Position numbers and translations under genes: made by a program. Positions 54,093 through 61,927 of a stretch of 64,000 nt of DNA are shown here, piece by piece. A model generated the notes under the pieces. The model did not search any database, was not told the origin of the DNA, and saw only the letters and a program-made list of their open reading frames with translations. Location: the NCBI GenBank assembly GCA_937902315.1, contig CALGUG010000065.1, positions 124,001-188,000 of the forward strand, written 5' to 3'. This stretch comes from an uncultured Chloroflexales bacterium (GTDB lineage: Bacteria > Chloroflexota > Chloroflexia > Chloroflexales > Chloroflexaceae). Position 1 is the stretch's first letter; every line of letters starts with the position of its first letter.

Positions 54093-54623
54093 ATGGACGG
54101 ATGGGAGCAGTTTTTCCTCATATTAGGGCTGGCTATGGTGACCTGTCTGGTCATCTCGCTAGCAGGTCTGTTTCTAATGGTGAAGCGCATTCGCGAGCTG
54201 CGCGTGCCCCCAGACGCCGATTTCTTCACCACCATGCGTTTTATCCCGCTCTTGCTAGCGGTTCTCCTTGACCTGCTCGATTTCGGCTTGGATGTCTTTG
54301 CTGCGCCCATCTCGTGGATTATCCTCGATCGTATGGGCTTGAAAGGTCTTCGCAATAAAGCCGCTATCGAAGCCTTTATCCCATTTACTGGCCCGATCCC
54401 TACCTTCATCATCTCGTGGTTTGTGGTGCGCATTCTTAACTTGGGGATGTCGCCCGAAGAGTATTATGCGGCGACCACACGACGCGTGCCCAGCCAGCGT
54501 CTTATGAGCAGCTACGACGATTACGATGACGACTTCGAGTACGAGCGCCGTCGAGAAGCGGCCACCCTCCAACGCCGTACAAGCCCACAACGGCGTGCCC
54601 AGTCGAATAACAAACGCTATTAA
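54093..54623 (+). CDS. Membrane protein with charged C-terminal tail
   Basis: A 176-residue protein with an N-terminal helix (residues 8-30) and two or three further hydrophobic segments (48-70, 75-115). The tail, from about 135, is hydrophilic with SYDDYDDDFEYERRREAA and many Arg residues. I do not recognise the family. AGAGGTG precedes the ATG by 5 bases. It is in a likely operon with the YggT-like gene upstream and the GlsB-like gene about 100 bases downstream. Confidence 0.7.
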   Translation: MDGWEQFFLILGLAMVTCLVISLAGLFLMVKRIRELRVPPDADFFTTMRFIPLLLAVLLDLLDFGLDVFAAPISWIILDRMGLKGLRNKAAIEAFIPFTGPIPTFIISWFVVRILNLGMSPEEYYAATTRRVPSQRLMSSYDDYDDDFEYERRREAATLQRRTSPQRRAQSNNKRY

Positions 54624-54724
54624 ACAGCTTTGTGCCCAGCAAAATGAGCACTCCTTTGCCGTACAATCGATAAGGATGAGCGCGATAAGTGCTTCGAACT
54701 GTAACTTGCTTGAGGAGATACAGC

Positions 54725-55000
54725 TTGGAATCGCTCATTGATCTCTTGTTTATGTTACTGATCGCAGGTATTTGTGGTGCAGTAGCACAAGCGGTTTTTG
54801 GCTTTCGCAAGACGAATTTCTTCGTCTCGATTGTGATAGGTTTGTTTGGGGCCTATATCGGCACCTATCTGGCTATGCAGTTTGGCTTCCCCCAGATTCT
54901 CACACTTTCTATGGGCGGCTCGCCGATCGACATTGTATGGGCGATCTGTGGCTCGGGCCTTGTGCTCTTGGTCTTCAATACCTTCCGTCGCTACCGCTAA
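54725..55000 (+). CDS. GlsB-like small membrane protein
   Basis: About 91 residues with three hydrophobic helices and a Gly-rich pattern (LIAGICGAVAQAVFG, VIGLFGAYIGTYL) like the GlsB/YeaQ group. The start is read as TTG at 54725 because GAGGAG lies 7 bases before it. It differs more from the family than the copies at 11.6 and 17.1 kb. Confidence 0.72.
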   Translation: MESLIDLLFMLLIAGICGAVAQAVFGFRKTNFFVSIVIGLFGAYIGTYLAMQFGFPQILTLSMGGSPIDIVWAICGSGLVLLVFNTFRRYR

Positions 55001-55028
55001 CCTTCTGCATTTTCCGCAGAAAAAAGCC

Positions 55029-55062
55029 AAAAGCACGTTGGTTAACCAGCGTGCTTTTGTCT
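55029..55062 (+). terminator. Rho-independent terminator
   Basis: AAAAGCACGTTGG pairs with CCAGCGTGCTTTT (one mismatch/wobble) and ends in TTTTGT, 29 bases after the GlsB-like stop. Confidence 0.75.
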
Positions 55063-55100
55063 GCGTAGCTCAGCGCAAATTTCCACACACCTTGTGCTTA

Positions 55101-55264
55101 TACCAAATCCGGTTGATTCCTTTCTATTTGGCCTTCGGCAGAGTGGAACTTGACGATATTTTGTTGTGTGAAATTTCGCGCGACAACGCGAAATTTCACA
55201 CAACTCTTTCCCGGATTGTGATTTTCTACGTTATAAAAGCGCAAGTCTTTAAACGGATTTGGTA
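55101..55264. mobile_element. Complete MITE-like element, reference copy
   Basis: The left terminus TACCAAATCCGGTTGATT, the block TTTGGCCTTCGGCAGAGTGG, a perfect 18-base hairpin (GTTGTGTGAAATTTCGCG and complement, 55163-55204), AACTCTTTCCCGG, AAAAGCGCAAGTCTTTAA and the right terminus CGGATTTGGTA. The ends are flanked by TA, as expected of IS630/mariner-type target duplication. No coding sequence. The right end touches the cysK stop codon. Confidence 0.8.
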
Positions 55265-56194
55265 TTAATCTTCGCTGTAGAGCGAGGTGCTTAAATAGCG
55301 TTCACCATTGCTCGGAGCAATAAACACAATCAATTTGCCTTTATTTTCGCTGCGTTTGGCCAGCTTGAGCGCCACATGGGCCGCCGCGCCCGTGCTGATA
55401 CCCACCATCAAACCTTCTTCTCGTGCCAATCGGCGGCTCATCTCGAAGGCCTCGTGGTCATGCACCGTTGCAATCTCGTCGATGGTCTTGAGGTTGAGCA
55501 CATCGGGAATAAAATCGGTGCCCAAGCCTTGAATACGATGCAAACCTGGACGACCGCCGCTCAAAACAGGCGAGTTGGCGGGTTCGACCGCCACAATCTT
55601 GATATCGGGGTTACGCCGCTTCAAGACTTCGCCGATGCCCGTGACCGTGCCGCCGGTACCAACGCCCGCCACAACGATATCGACTTCGCCATCGGTGTCA
55701 CGCCAGATCTCTTCGGCGGTTGTGCGGCGATGTATCTCGGGATTGGCCGGGTTTTTGAACTGCTGCGGCATAAAACCGTTCGGCAACTCGGCAAGAATCT
55801 CTTCGGCTCGCCGAATAGCCCCATCCATACGCTCGTTGGCGGGGGTCAGTTCAAGCTCGGCCCCATAGCCCTTCAGCAGCTTGCGCCGCTCGATACTCAT
55901 AGTCTCGGGCATGGTCAAAATCAGCCGATAGCCCTTGGCCGCCGCCACCAGAGCCAAACCGATGCCGGTATTGCCGCTGGTCGGCTCGACTAATACCGTT
56001 TCGCCGGGCTTGATCTTACCTTCGCGCTCAGCGGCCTCGATCATCGACAATGCGATGCGATCTTTGACGCTGCCCGCCGGATTAAAGTATTCAAGTTTGG
56101 CAAGCACTTCGGCATGGCTTGTATTAAGCCGATTAAGGCGAACAAGCGGCGTATTGCCGATCAGCTCAGTGATATTGTTGTATATTTTTGCCAT
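55265..56194 (-). CDS. cysK: Cysteine synthase A, copy 1
   Basis: A 309-residue O-acetylserine sulfhydrylase. The PLP lysine is Lys44 in NPAGSVKDR; TSGNTGIGLA binds the substrate and PLP, and VGTGGTVTGIGEVLK binds the phosphate. It makes cysteine from O-acetylserine and sulfide. The second copy is at 56575-57504 and is very similar (the text GFMPQQFKNPANPEIHRRTT is shared). GGTAGGTCA precedes the ATG. Confidence 0.94.
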   Translation of the reverse strand: MAKIYNNITELIGNTPLVRLNRLNTSHAEVLAKLEYFNPAGSVKDRIALSMIEAAEREGKIKPGETVLVEPTSGNTGIGLALVAAAKGYRLILTMPETMSIERRKLLKGYGAELELTPANERMDGAIRRAEEILAELPNGFMPQQFKNPANPEIHRRTTAEEIWRDTDGEVDIVVAGVGTGGTVTGIGEVLKRRNPDIKIVAVEPANSPVLSGGRPGLHRIQGLGTDFIPDVLNLKTIDEIATVHDHEAFEMSRRLAREEGLMVGISTGAAAHVALKLAKRSENKGKLIVFIAPSNGERYLSTSLYSED

Positions 56195-56269
56195 TGACCT
56201 ACCATTCTCTTTTTATTTTAGCCATCGATCTTTGAAAAGCTCTGTTCTCATTGGAAATCTGTTTATGCC

Positions 56270-56400
56270 GTTTTCGGGCGGTCTTTCCACACAGTGATAG
56301 CTGCTCTGTGGGTGGGCGGGATGTTGATAGCCGTAGGCGGACGCGCCAAGGACCGAATGGAAGGGAGAAAGCTTGCCGCCAAAGCACCGATAGAAACGAC
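56270..56400 (+). repeat. GTAGGCGGACGCG-type repeat, copy 11 (reference copy)
   Basis: Core at 56328-56345, between the two cysK genes. Complete unit: CGGGCGGTCTTTCCACACAG, GGGCGGGATGTTGATAGC, CGCGCCAAGGACCGAATGGA, AAGCTTGCCGCC. The outer GGCGG and CCGCC are complementary. Confidence 0.88.
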
Positions 56401-56574
56401 CAGATCCGCTCTCCACCCGCTTTTTGTGCAACGACGATCGATGTGCAATAGAGCAAAAAATTGCACGAAAGATGCCCGTCGCTAAAGCTAAACGGGCACT
56501 GTTTCCACTCTAAGCTCGCTCACGCAGTTCAAACTCCTCTCAAACTAGTGGCGTTTGAAGCGAGCATTTAGGGG

Positions 56575-57504
56575 TTATTCGTCGGAATAAAGCGGCGTGC
56601 TGAGGTAACGCTCGCCATTGCTTGGAGCGATAAAGACGATCATCTTGCCTTTGTTCTCGGGGCGGCTGGCCACCTTCAAAGCGGCATAGGCTGCAGCGCC
56701 CGAACTGATGCCCACCATGAGACCCTCTTCGCGAGCGAGACGTCGCGCGGTCGTAAAGGCATCCTCATTGCTGACCGGGATCACCTCGTCGATCACATCG
56801 GTATTGAGCACTTGGGGCACAAAGCCAGCGCCGATACCTTGGATCTTGTGCGGACCGGGTTTGCCACCACTCAAGACAGGCGAAGCCTCCGGCTCGACTG
56901 CGATGGCTTTAAAGCTCGGCTTGCGCTGCTTGATGATCTCGCTGACACCAGTGATGGTACCGCCCGTACCTACGCCAGCGATCAAAATATCGATCTCACC
57001 ATCGGTGTCGCGCCAAAGCTCCTCGGCGGTCGTGCGGCGATGGATCTCGGGATTGGCAGGGTTTTTGAACTGCTGCGGCATAAAACCGTTCGGCAACTCG
57101 GCCAGAATCTCTTCAGCGCGCCGAATCGCACCACTCATACCCTCTGAGCCGGGAGTTAAGACCAGCTCGGCTCCGAAACCGCGCAGCAACTTGCGGCGTT
57201 CGACGCTCATAGTCTCGGGCATGGTCAAAATCACTTTATAGCCTTTAGCAGCAGCCACAAACGCCAAGCCGATACCCGTGTTGCCACTGGTCGGTTCAAC
57301 CAACACGGTCTCGCCAGGAGTAATTTTGCCCTCACGTTCGGCAGCCTCGATCATGGCCAAGCCGATACGATCTTTTACGCTGCTGGCAGGGTTAAAATAT
57401 TCCAGCTTAGCAAGTACCGTCGCATGACTAGTGTTTAAGCGACTCAACTTGACTAAGGGTGTATTACCGACAAGCTCAGTAATACTGTTGTAGATGCGCG
57501 ACAT
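56575..57504 (-). CDS. cysK: Cysteine synthase A, copy 2
   Basis: A 309-residue paralogue of the downstream gene with PLP Lys44 (NPASSVKDR), TSGNTGIGLAF and VGTGGTITG motifs. Divergence in the middle and C-terminal parts shows an old rather than recent duplication. It has its own promoter with a likely operator. The downstream copy may be transcribed with it or separately; 380 bases with a repeat unit separate them. Either copy could prefer another sulfur source or O-phosphoserine. Confidence 0.94.
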   Translation of the reverse strand: MSRIYNSITELVGNTPLVKLSRLNTSHATVLAKLEYFNPASSVKDRIGLAMIEAAEREGKITPGETVLVEPTSGNTGIGLAFVAAAKGYKVILTMPETMSVERRKLLRGFGAELVLTPGSEGMSGAIRRAEEILAELPNGFMPQQFKNPANPEIHRRTTAEELWRDTDGEIDILIAGVGTGGTITGVSEIIKQRKPSFKAIAVEPEASPVLSGGKPGPHKIQGIGAGFVPQVLNTDVIDEVIPVSNEDAFTTARRLAREEGLMVGISSGAAAYAALKVASRPENKGKMIVFIAPSNGERYLSTPLYSDE

Positions 57505-57523
57505 TGCACGTTCTCCATTCTTA

Positions 57524-57575
57524 AGTTTGTAAGTAAACTTTCATTCATACTAGCACTGTGCTTTCTGGGTGTCAA
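57524..57575 (-). promoter_or_regulatory. Promoter and possible operator of cysK copy 2
   Basis: TTGACA (57575-57570), a 17-base spacer and TAGTAT (57552-57547) form a consensus-like promoter on the minus strand. An inverted repeat AAGTTT-GTAAGT-AAACTT (57524-57541) lies between it and the gene, in a repressor-like position. Confidence 0.7.
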
Positions 57576-57717
57576 GAGATTTTTTGGTCAAAAGCCGCAT
57601 TAAAAAGCCTTCAGATAAGTAAGATTTCTTAACTTTCCGTACCGTTTCTTAACGAAACGGCTGAGCGCACGACTTCGTACTAGCGTTCAAATAGCTATAT
57701 TTCTGCAAGGGGAAGCA

Positions 57718-58782
57718 ATGCCAACGAATCTTTTCCTCGGTTGGGAGCCATCTCGCATCTGGGTCTTTATGGTAGGAATTTTAGAATGGAAGCGCGATGA
57801 TATCTACGAGCCTTTCCCCAAAGAGAATCGGCGTGATGTCCAACTGATCCAGCTCTTTCGCAAACAAGGAATTCCCTCTCAGCAGATTGTGTACCTGCAA
57901 GATCAGCAAGCGACAACCGAGACGATCGAGAAGCGTCTTGAACAGCATCTTAAAAAGAGCTCTGCCGGAGATCTACTCTTCGTCTACTACTGCGGCCATG
58001 GCACAAGCGACGATGACGATGCGTTTCTGCTGGCTAGCTACGACGCCGACGATGATGAAAATCTCGGCTGGTATGGCGAGAGTCTCATTACAAGCATCGA
58101 AAAGCACTTCAACGGCTCGCACGCAATGATCGTGCTCGACTGCTGTCAATCGGGCAGCATGCTCGATCTGCTACCCAAACGTTCGCGCAAGGTCAGCTAC
58201 GCTTGCTTGGCATCATCGCTGGCTAACGAGAGCTCGACTGCCAACTGGACCTTTACCGAAGGACTGATTATGGGCCTGCAAGGCTTAGCTTTCGTTGATG
58301 CCAACCACGACAAGTCGATCACACTACGCGAGCTGTTCGATCAATTGGCAGAAAATATGGCCTTTGCCGAAGAACAGGTCTCGGTCTTTGGCACCACTGG
58401 CAAATTCGACCCTCATCTGGTGGTCGCGTCAGCCCGTCCCAGCAAAGATCCGCGCATCGGCAAGCGCGTCGAAGCCTTCGATGGCAACGATTGGTACCGT
58501 GCCCAGATCGTCGATGCGCGCGGCGAGCGGGTCAAAGTGCACTACTTCGGCTACGAAGAGAGCGATCAAGAGTGGCTCGAGCCAGACTGCGTGCGCGAAG
58601 TCGTCTGGAAACGCTTCGAGCCGGGCAGCAAAGTGGAAGTGCGCTGGCATGGCGAATGGTACGATGCCAAAGTGCTTAAAGTGCACGGCGGCATTCATCT
58701 GGTGCACTACGAAGGCTACGACGATGATGATGATGAGTGGGTGCCCTCAAAACGCATTCGCCAGTCAAAAACAACTAAATAA
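57718..58782 (+). CDS. Caspase-like protease with EF-hand loop and two Tudor-like domains
   Basis: A 354-residue protein. Residues 15-235 are a peptidase C14 (caspase/metacaspase) fold with catalytic His94 (YYCGHGT) and Cys143 (LDCCQSG). A canonical EF-hand calcium loop, DANHDKSITLRE, is at 194-205 inside that fold. Two Tudor/Agenet-like barrels follow: 248-293 (VEAFDGNDWYRAQIVDARGE...VHYFGYE...EWL) and 303-348 (VEVRWHGEWYDAKVLKVHGG...VHYEGYD...EWV). It is probably a calcium-activated cytosolic protease with target-recognition modules. AGGGGAAGCA precedes the ATG. It is convergent with the DUF3644 gene. Confidence 0.85.
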   Translation: MPTNLFLGWEPSRIWVFMVGILEWKRDDIYEPFPKENRRDVQLIQLFRKQGIPSQQIVYLQDQQATTETIEKRLEQHLKKSSAGDLLFVYYCGHGTSDDDDAFLLASYDADDDENLGWYGESLITSIEKHFNGSHAMIVLDCCQSGSMLDLLPKRSRKVSYACLASSLANESSTANWTFTEGLIMGLQGLAFVDANHDKSITLRELFDQLAENMAFAEEQVSVFGTTGKFDPHLVVASARPSKDPRIGKRVEAFDGNDWYRAQIVDARGERVKVHYFGYEESDQEWLEPDCVREVVWKRFEPGSKVEVRWHGEWYDAKVLKVHGGIHLVHYEGYDDDDDEWVPSKRIRQSKTTK

Positions 58783-58824
58783 AGCTACTTGTAGCATAAA
58801 CTGCAGAATTCAAGCGACTAACAA

Positions 58825-58862
58825 CTACACAAGCTCAGACCAAAAAATCTGAGCTTGTGTAG
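58825..58862. terminator. Bidirectional hairpin between convergent genes
   Basis: CTACACAAGCTCAGA and its exact complement enclose an 8-base A-rich loop; a second small hairpin CTATTTCAT-TCT-ATGAAATAG follows at 58869-58889. Confidence 0.7.
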
Positions 58863-58900
58863 CCAACTCTATTTCATTCTATGAAATAGGACACAATACA

Positions 58901-60280
58901 TTAACTAACAAGCTTATTCTCTGCCTTTTTCTGCAGCTTTAATTTTGCCTCATAAAAGAAATTTGGATTTTTCGTATACTCCTTGATAATCCACTCAGCG
59001 AACTCTAGACTATACATAGCCCGTGAATCTTCTTTGTTACCAGGACGATAATACATTTTGGACGGGCTAGTAATTCCATGAGCATCGCGTACATCACGAA
59101 TATACTTAGGGACTAATCTCCGGAAATTATCTCCATATTTAATTAGAGGCCCAATACGATTACAAAGATATGCGTGAATATCTTTCTCCCACAAATTACA
59201 GAACTTAGCATAGTCCTGGGGAACCGACTTAATTGCAACAATAGATCGTTGAAGTTCCTTTCGCTGTTCCTCTGACAATTCCTCAATGGAAACAAACTCA
59301 ATACTCATATCGGCACTACGCTCTCGATTAGCAGGTTTTTGCACCAACCAAACACGGAATTCATATGCCAAATGACCCAATAACTCATCCGATAGGTTGG
59401 CGTGAAAACGTGTAATATGCTCTCTAACTTGTTTATAGGATTCACTTTGTAAGCGTTTTATTGCTCGGACATTTTCAGGGTGACGTGTAGTTGAGATTTG
59501 CAATGCAAAGTTAAGACTCGTATTTAAAGCATAATAAGAAGTAAACTCCCGAGTAATGATCCGTTCAAAGTTCATAAGCATTGATTGACAATGACCAACA
59601 ACGTCAATATCGAGTTCAGGCATATAACGATGCTCAATCTGATGACGTATGGGCATAAGTAACTCAAGATTGCTCACAACAGCTGTCAAAAATCTAGGAT
59701 CTTCTGAATACAAATGTTTATAGTGTTCAGCATAATATTTAGTAGAATGCAAGGCATCCCAAAGATATGGCTCACCATCCTTCGTTAGTTTCTTTGTGCC
59801 ATCACTCTTAGCTTGCGTATAGTCGATACCATCTCGACGCAAAATTGCATGAAATAATGCTGTATAGGCGATTATCATTAATACTAAGTAGTTTCCTGTT
59901 CGAAAAATGGTCAATGGGTTATTGTAGTGTTGCACTGCTGCAAGGGCTGATTCACGAGCCTTAACTACAAGTTCTTCGACTTCCTCAATAAGAAAGGGCT
60001 TACGAGCATTGCTCGCTATTTCCGAATTCTGGGAACAAATCCGTATAAATCCGTCGCGACCTAAGTCACGGACACCACAACACTTAAAACCATCCCTAAT
60101 CTTTATGAGATATGGTTTAAGCTTTTTGGAAATATTTGCTTTTGTTGTTTTAGGAGACCATCCACTAGCCTCTTGTAATTCAGCTTCTGTAAAAACTTGG
60201 TCTTTATCTTCCATGCTCTGCAAGAACTCGAAAGCGCTGAGAATTTGAGGCGATCCAGAAGAGCGACGACTTGCCAACAT
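58901..60280 (-). CDS. DUF3644-type protein, AT-rich
   Basis: A 459-residue protein. Residues 10-60 resemble a winged-helix region (VFTEAELQEASGWSPKTTKANISK). The body matches DUF3644 by memory, with long helices and the motif MPIRHQIEHRYMP near residue 220, which has the R-x4-H spacing of HEPN RNases. The C-terminus is a basic helix-rich part with SPSKMYYRPGNKEDSRAMYS. GAGGAGATAA precedes the ATG. Base composition is clearly lower in GC than neighbouring genes, which suggests horizontal acquisition. DUF3644 proteins often occur in genomic islands; function is not established. Confidence 0.68.
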   Translation of the reverse strand: MLASRRSSGSPQILSAFEFLQSMEDKDQVFTEAELQEASGWSPKTTKANISKKLKPYLIKIRDGFKCCGVRDLGRDGFIRICSQNSEIASNARKPFLIEEVEELVVKARESALAAVQHYNNPLTIFRTGNYLVLMIIAYTALFHAILRRDGIDYTQAKSDGTKKLTKDGEPYLWDALHSTKYYAEHYKHLYSEDPRFLTAVVSNLELLMPIRHQIEHRYMPELDIDVVGHCQSMLMNFERIITREFTSYYALNTSLNFALQISTTRHPENVRAIKRLQSESYKQVREHITRFHANLSDELLGHLAYEFRVWLVQKPANRERSADMSIEFVSIEELSEEQRKELQRSIVAIKSVPQDYAKFCNLWEKDIHAYLCNRIGPLIKYGDNFRRLVPKYIRDVRDAHGITSPSKMYYRPGNKEDSRAMYSLEFAEWIIKEYTKNPNFFYEAKLKLQKKAENKLVS

Positions 60281-60456
60281 TTATCTCCTCTTCTTGTGTC
60301 AATTGTAAGAATTTAAAATAATTATCTCTAGACTATTAGTAACGATTTCTAGAAAAAACGCTCCTTACAAAAGTAGGAATTTTTATCGTTGAATTGTCAA
60401 AAAATTATCTCGTAAAGAACAAGGTTATCCGAGACAAACAGGCATCGATCGGCGTG

Positions 60457-60462
60457 TATAAT
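60457..60462 (+). promoter_or_regulatory. Candidate -10 element of SDR gene
   Basis: A perfect TATAAT preceded by TG lies about 43 bases before the start codon at 60506. No convincing -35 is at the correct distance. Confidence 0.45.
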
Positions 60463-60505
60463 TGAGGCCGTTTCGCAAAAACAAGCACAAGCAAGAGGAG
60501 TATCT

Positions 60506-61465
60506 ATGCGTATTCTGATCACTGGCATCACAGGGCCGGTCGGCAGCGCGCTCGCCGACTACCTGTTGACCATTCCCGGCATCGAGGTGCACGGCTTTAA
60601 GCGCTGGCGCAGCGACACCCGCCCGATCGAGCATCTCTATGGGCGGGTCACCTTCCACGAGGGCGACATCGAAGATCCCTTTGCGGTCGCCAAAGCGATT
60701 CAAACAGCTCAGCCCGACTGGATCTACCACTTGGCGGCCCAGAGCTACCCCAGCGAATCGTGGGATTCGCCGATTCACACCATGCGCATCAACGTAGAAG
60801 GCACGATCAACGTCTTGGAGGCGGCGCGTCACTACACACCCAAAGCACGCATTCATATCGCTGGCAGCAGCGCCGAGTACGGTTGGGTGCGCCCCGAAGA
60901 GGTGCCGATCAAAGAGACCCATAGCCTACGCCCCGCCAGCCCCTACGGCGTAAGCAAGGTCGCCGCTGAGCTGACCGGTCTGCAATACCACGACAGCTTC
61001 GGCATGCATGTGCTCGTCACGCGCTCGTTCAACCACGTCGGGCCGCGCCAAGGCGACCGCTGCTCGATCCAGACCTTCTGCCAGCAGATGGCGCGCATCG
61101 AACTGGGCCTGCAAGAGCCGATTATCAAGGTCGGCAACCTCGATGCAAAGCGCGACTTCACCCACACCACCGATGCCGCTCGCGCCTTCTACCTGCTGCT
61201 TGAGAAAGCACCTCCCGGCGAGGTCTATAACCTATGCAGCGGCAACCCCGTGCGCATCGGCGATATCGTCGAAATGGTGCGCGAACAGGGCAAAGTGCCG
61301 ATCGAAGTGCAGGTCGACCCCAGCCGTCTACGCCCTTCCGACGAGCCGATTTTGGGCGGCGACAACAGCAAGCTGCGCGCTGCTACCGGCTGGGAGCCAC
61401 AGATCGCCATGCCCCAGATCGTGAGCGAGGTATTGGCCTACTGGCGTCAGCGCCTCGCCAAATAG
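60506..61465 (+). CDS. NAD-dependent sugar-nucleotide epimerase/dehydratase (GDP-mannose type)
   Basis: A 319-residue extended SDR. GITGPVG binds the cofactor; AGSSAEYG and SPYGVSKVAAE give the Ser-Tyr-Lys catalytic set. The fold and RPASPYGVSK text are close to GDP-mannose 4,6-dehydratase and GDP-4-keto-6-deoxymannose reductase (RMD). The short length and lack of a Glu after the catalytic Ser-Thr pair favour the reductase, but this is not certain. GAGGAG lies 5 bases before the ATG. A GT4 gene lies in the convergent position, so both may contribute to surface polysaccharide. Confidence 0.8.
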   Translation: MRILITGITGPVGSALADYLLTIPGIEVHGFKRWRSDTRPIEHLYGRVTFHEGDIEDPFAVAKAIQTAQPDWIYHLAAQSYPSESWDSPIHTMRINVEGTINVLEAARHYTPKARIHIAGSSAEYGWVRPEEVPIKETHSLRPASPYGVSKVAAELTGLQYHDSFGMHVLVTRSFNHVGPRQGDRCSIQTFCQQMARIELGLQEPIIKVGNLDAKRDFTHTTDAARAFYLLLEKAPPGEVYNLCSGNPVRIGDIVEMVREQGKVPIEVQVDPSRLRPSDEPILGGDNSKLRAATGWEPQIAMPQIVSEVLAYWRQRLAK

Positions 61466-61499
61466 GTCTTACACCGAGCTTCGCCTTCGTTGGTTGTGA

Positions 61500-61656
61500 T
61501 AGCAAATTCGGTAGATCACTTTCCTTCTTAGCCTTCGGCAGAGTGGAACTTAACTATTTTTGTTGTGTGACATTTCGCGCGTTAGCGCGAAATGTCACAC
61601 AACTCTTTCCCCGTTTTTTGCGTTACAAAAGCGCAAGTATGTAAACGGATTTGGTA
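61500..61656. mobile_element. MITE-like element
   Basis: Left TAGCAAATTCGGTAGATC (degenerate), TTAGCCTTCGGCAGAGTGGA, a perfect 19-base hairpin (GTTGTGTGACATTTCGCGC and complement, 61562-61603), AACTCTTTCC, AAAAGCGCAAGTATGTAA and right terminus CGGATTTGGTA. Confidence 0.78.
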
Positions 61657-61739
61657 TGAGAGATTGTGCTGCGCGACATCTCTCACAAGGGCTTGCATGG
61701 CTGGTCGTTGCTTGACGATGAAAGCGCTAGGTGTGGGCA

Positions 61740-61865
61740 GGGCGGCCACAAGGCAGGCAGCGAGGCGCGCTTGAGGCCCGAATGGGTGGACGGCGACTTA
61801 ATAGCCGAAGGCGGACGCGCCAAGGAGCGAATGGGAGGGGAAGACCTTGCCGCCAAAGCGCTGAA
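61740..61865 (+). repeat. GTAGGCGGACGCG-type repeat, copy 12
   Basis: Core variant TAGCCGAAGGCGGACGCG at 61802-61819, followed by CCAAGGAGCGAATGGGAGGG and CTTGCCGCCAAAGCGC. It follows the MITE, as at 25.1 kb. Confidence 0.8.
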
Positions 61866-61879
61866 GGAACGAAAAGGAA

Positions 61880-61912
61880 AAAGCCCAAGCCGAATGTGGC
61901 TTGGGCTTTTGT
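61880..61912. terminator. Bidirectional Rho-independent terminator
   Basis: AAAGCCCAAGCC and GGCTTGGGCTTT form a perfect 12-base stem with a 6-base loop; T-rich sequence follows on both strands. It serves the minus-strand GT4 gene. Confidence 0.85.
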
Positions 61913-61927
61913 ATTTATGTAAACGAA

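Noticed and set aside
56251..56485. Short frames giving VGGRAK or DSRRRTR-type peptides at several repeats
   Set aside because: They are translations of the GTAGGCGGACGCG repeat; the same peptide appears in many unrelated intergenic places without ribosome-binding sites.
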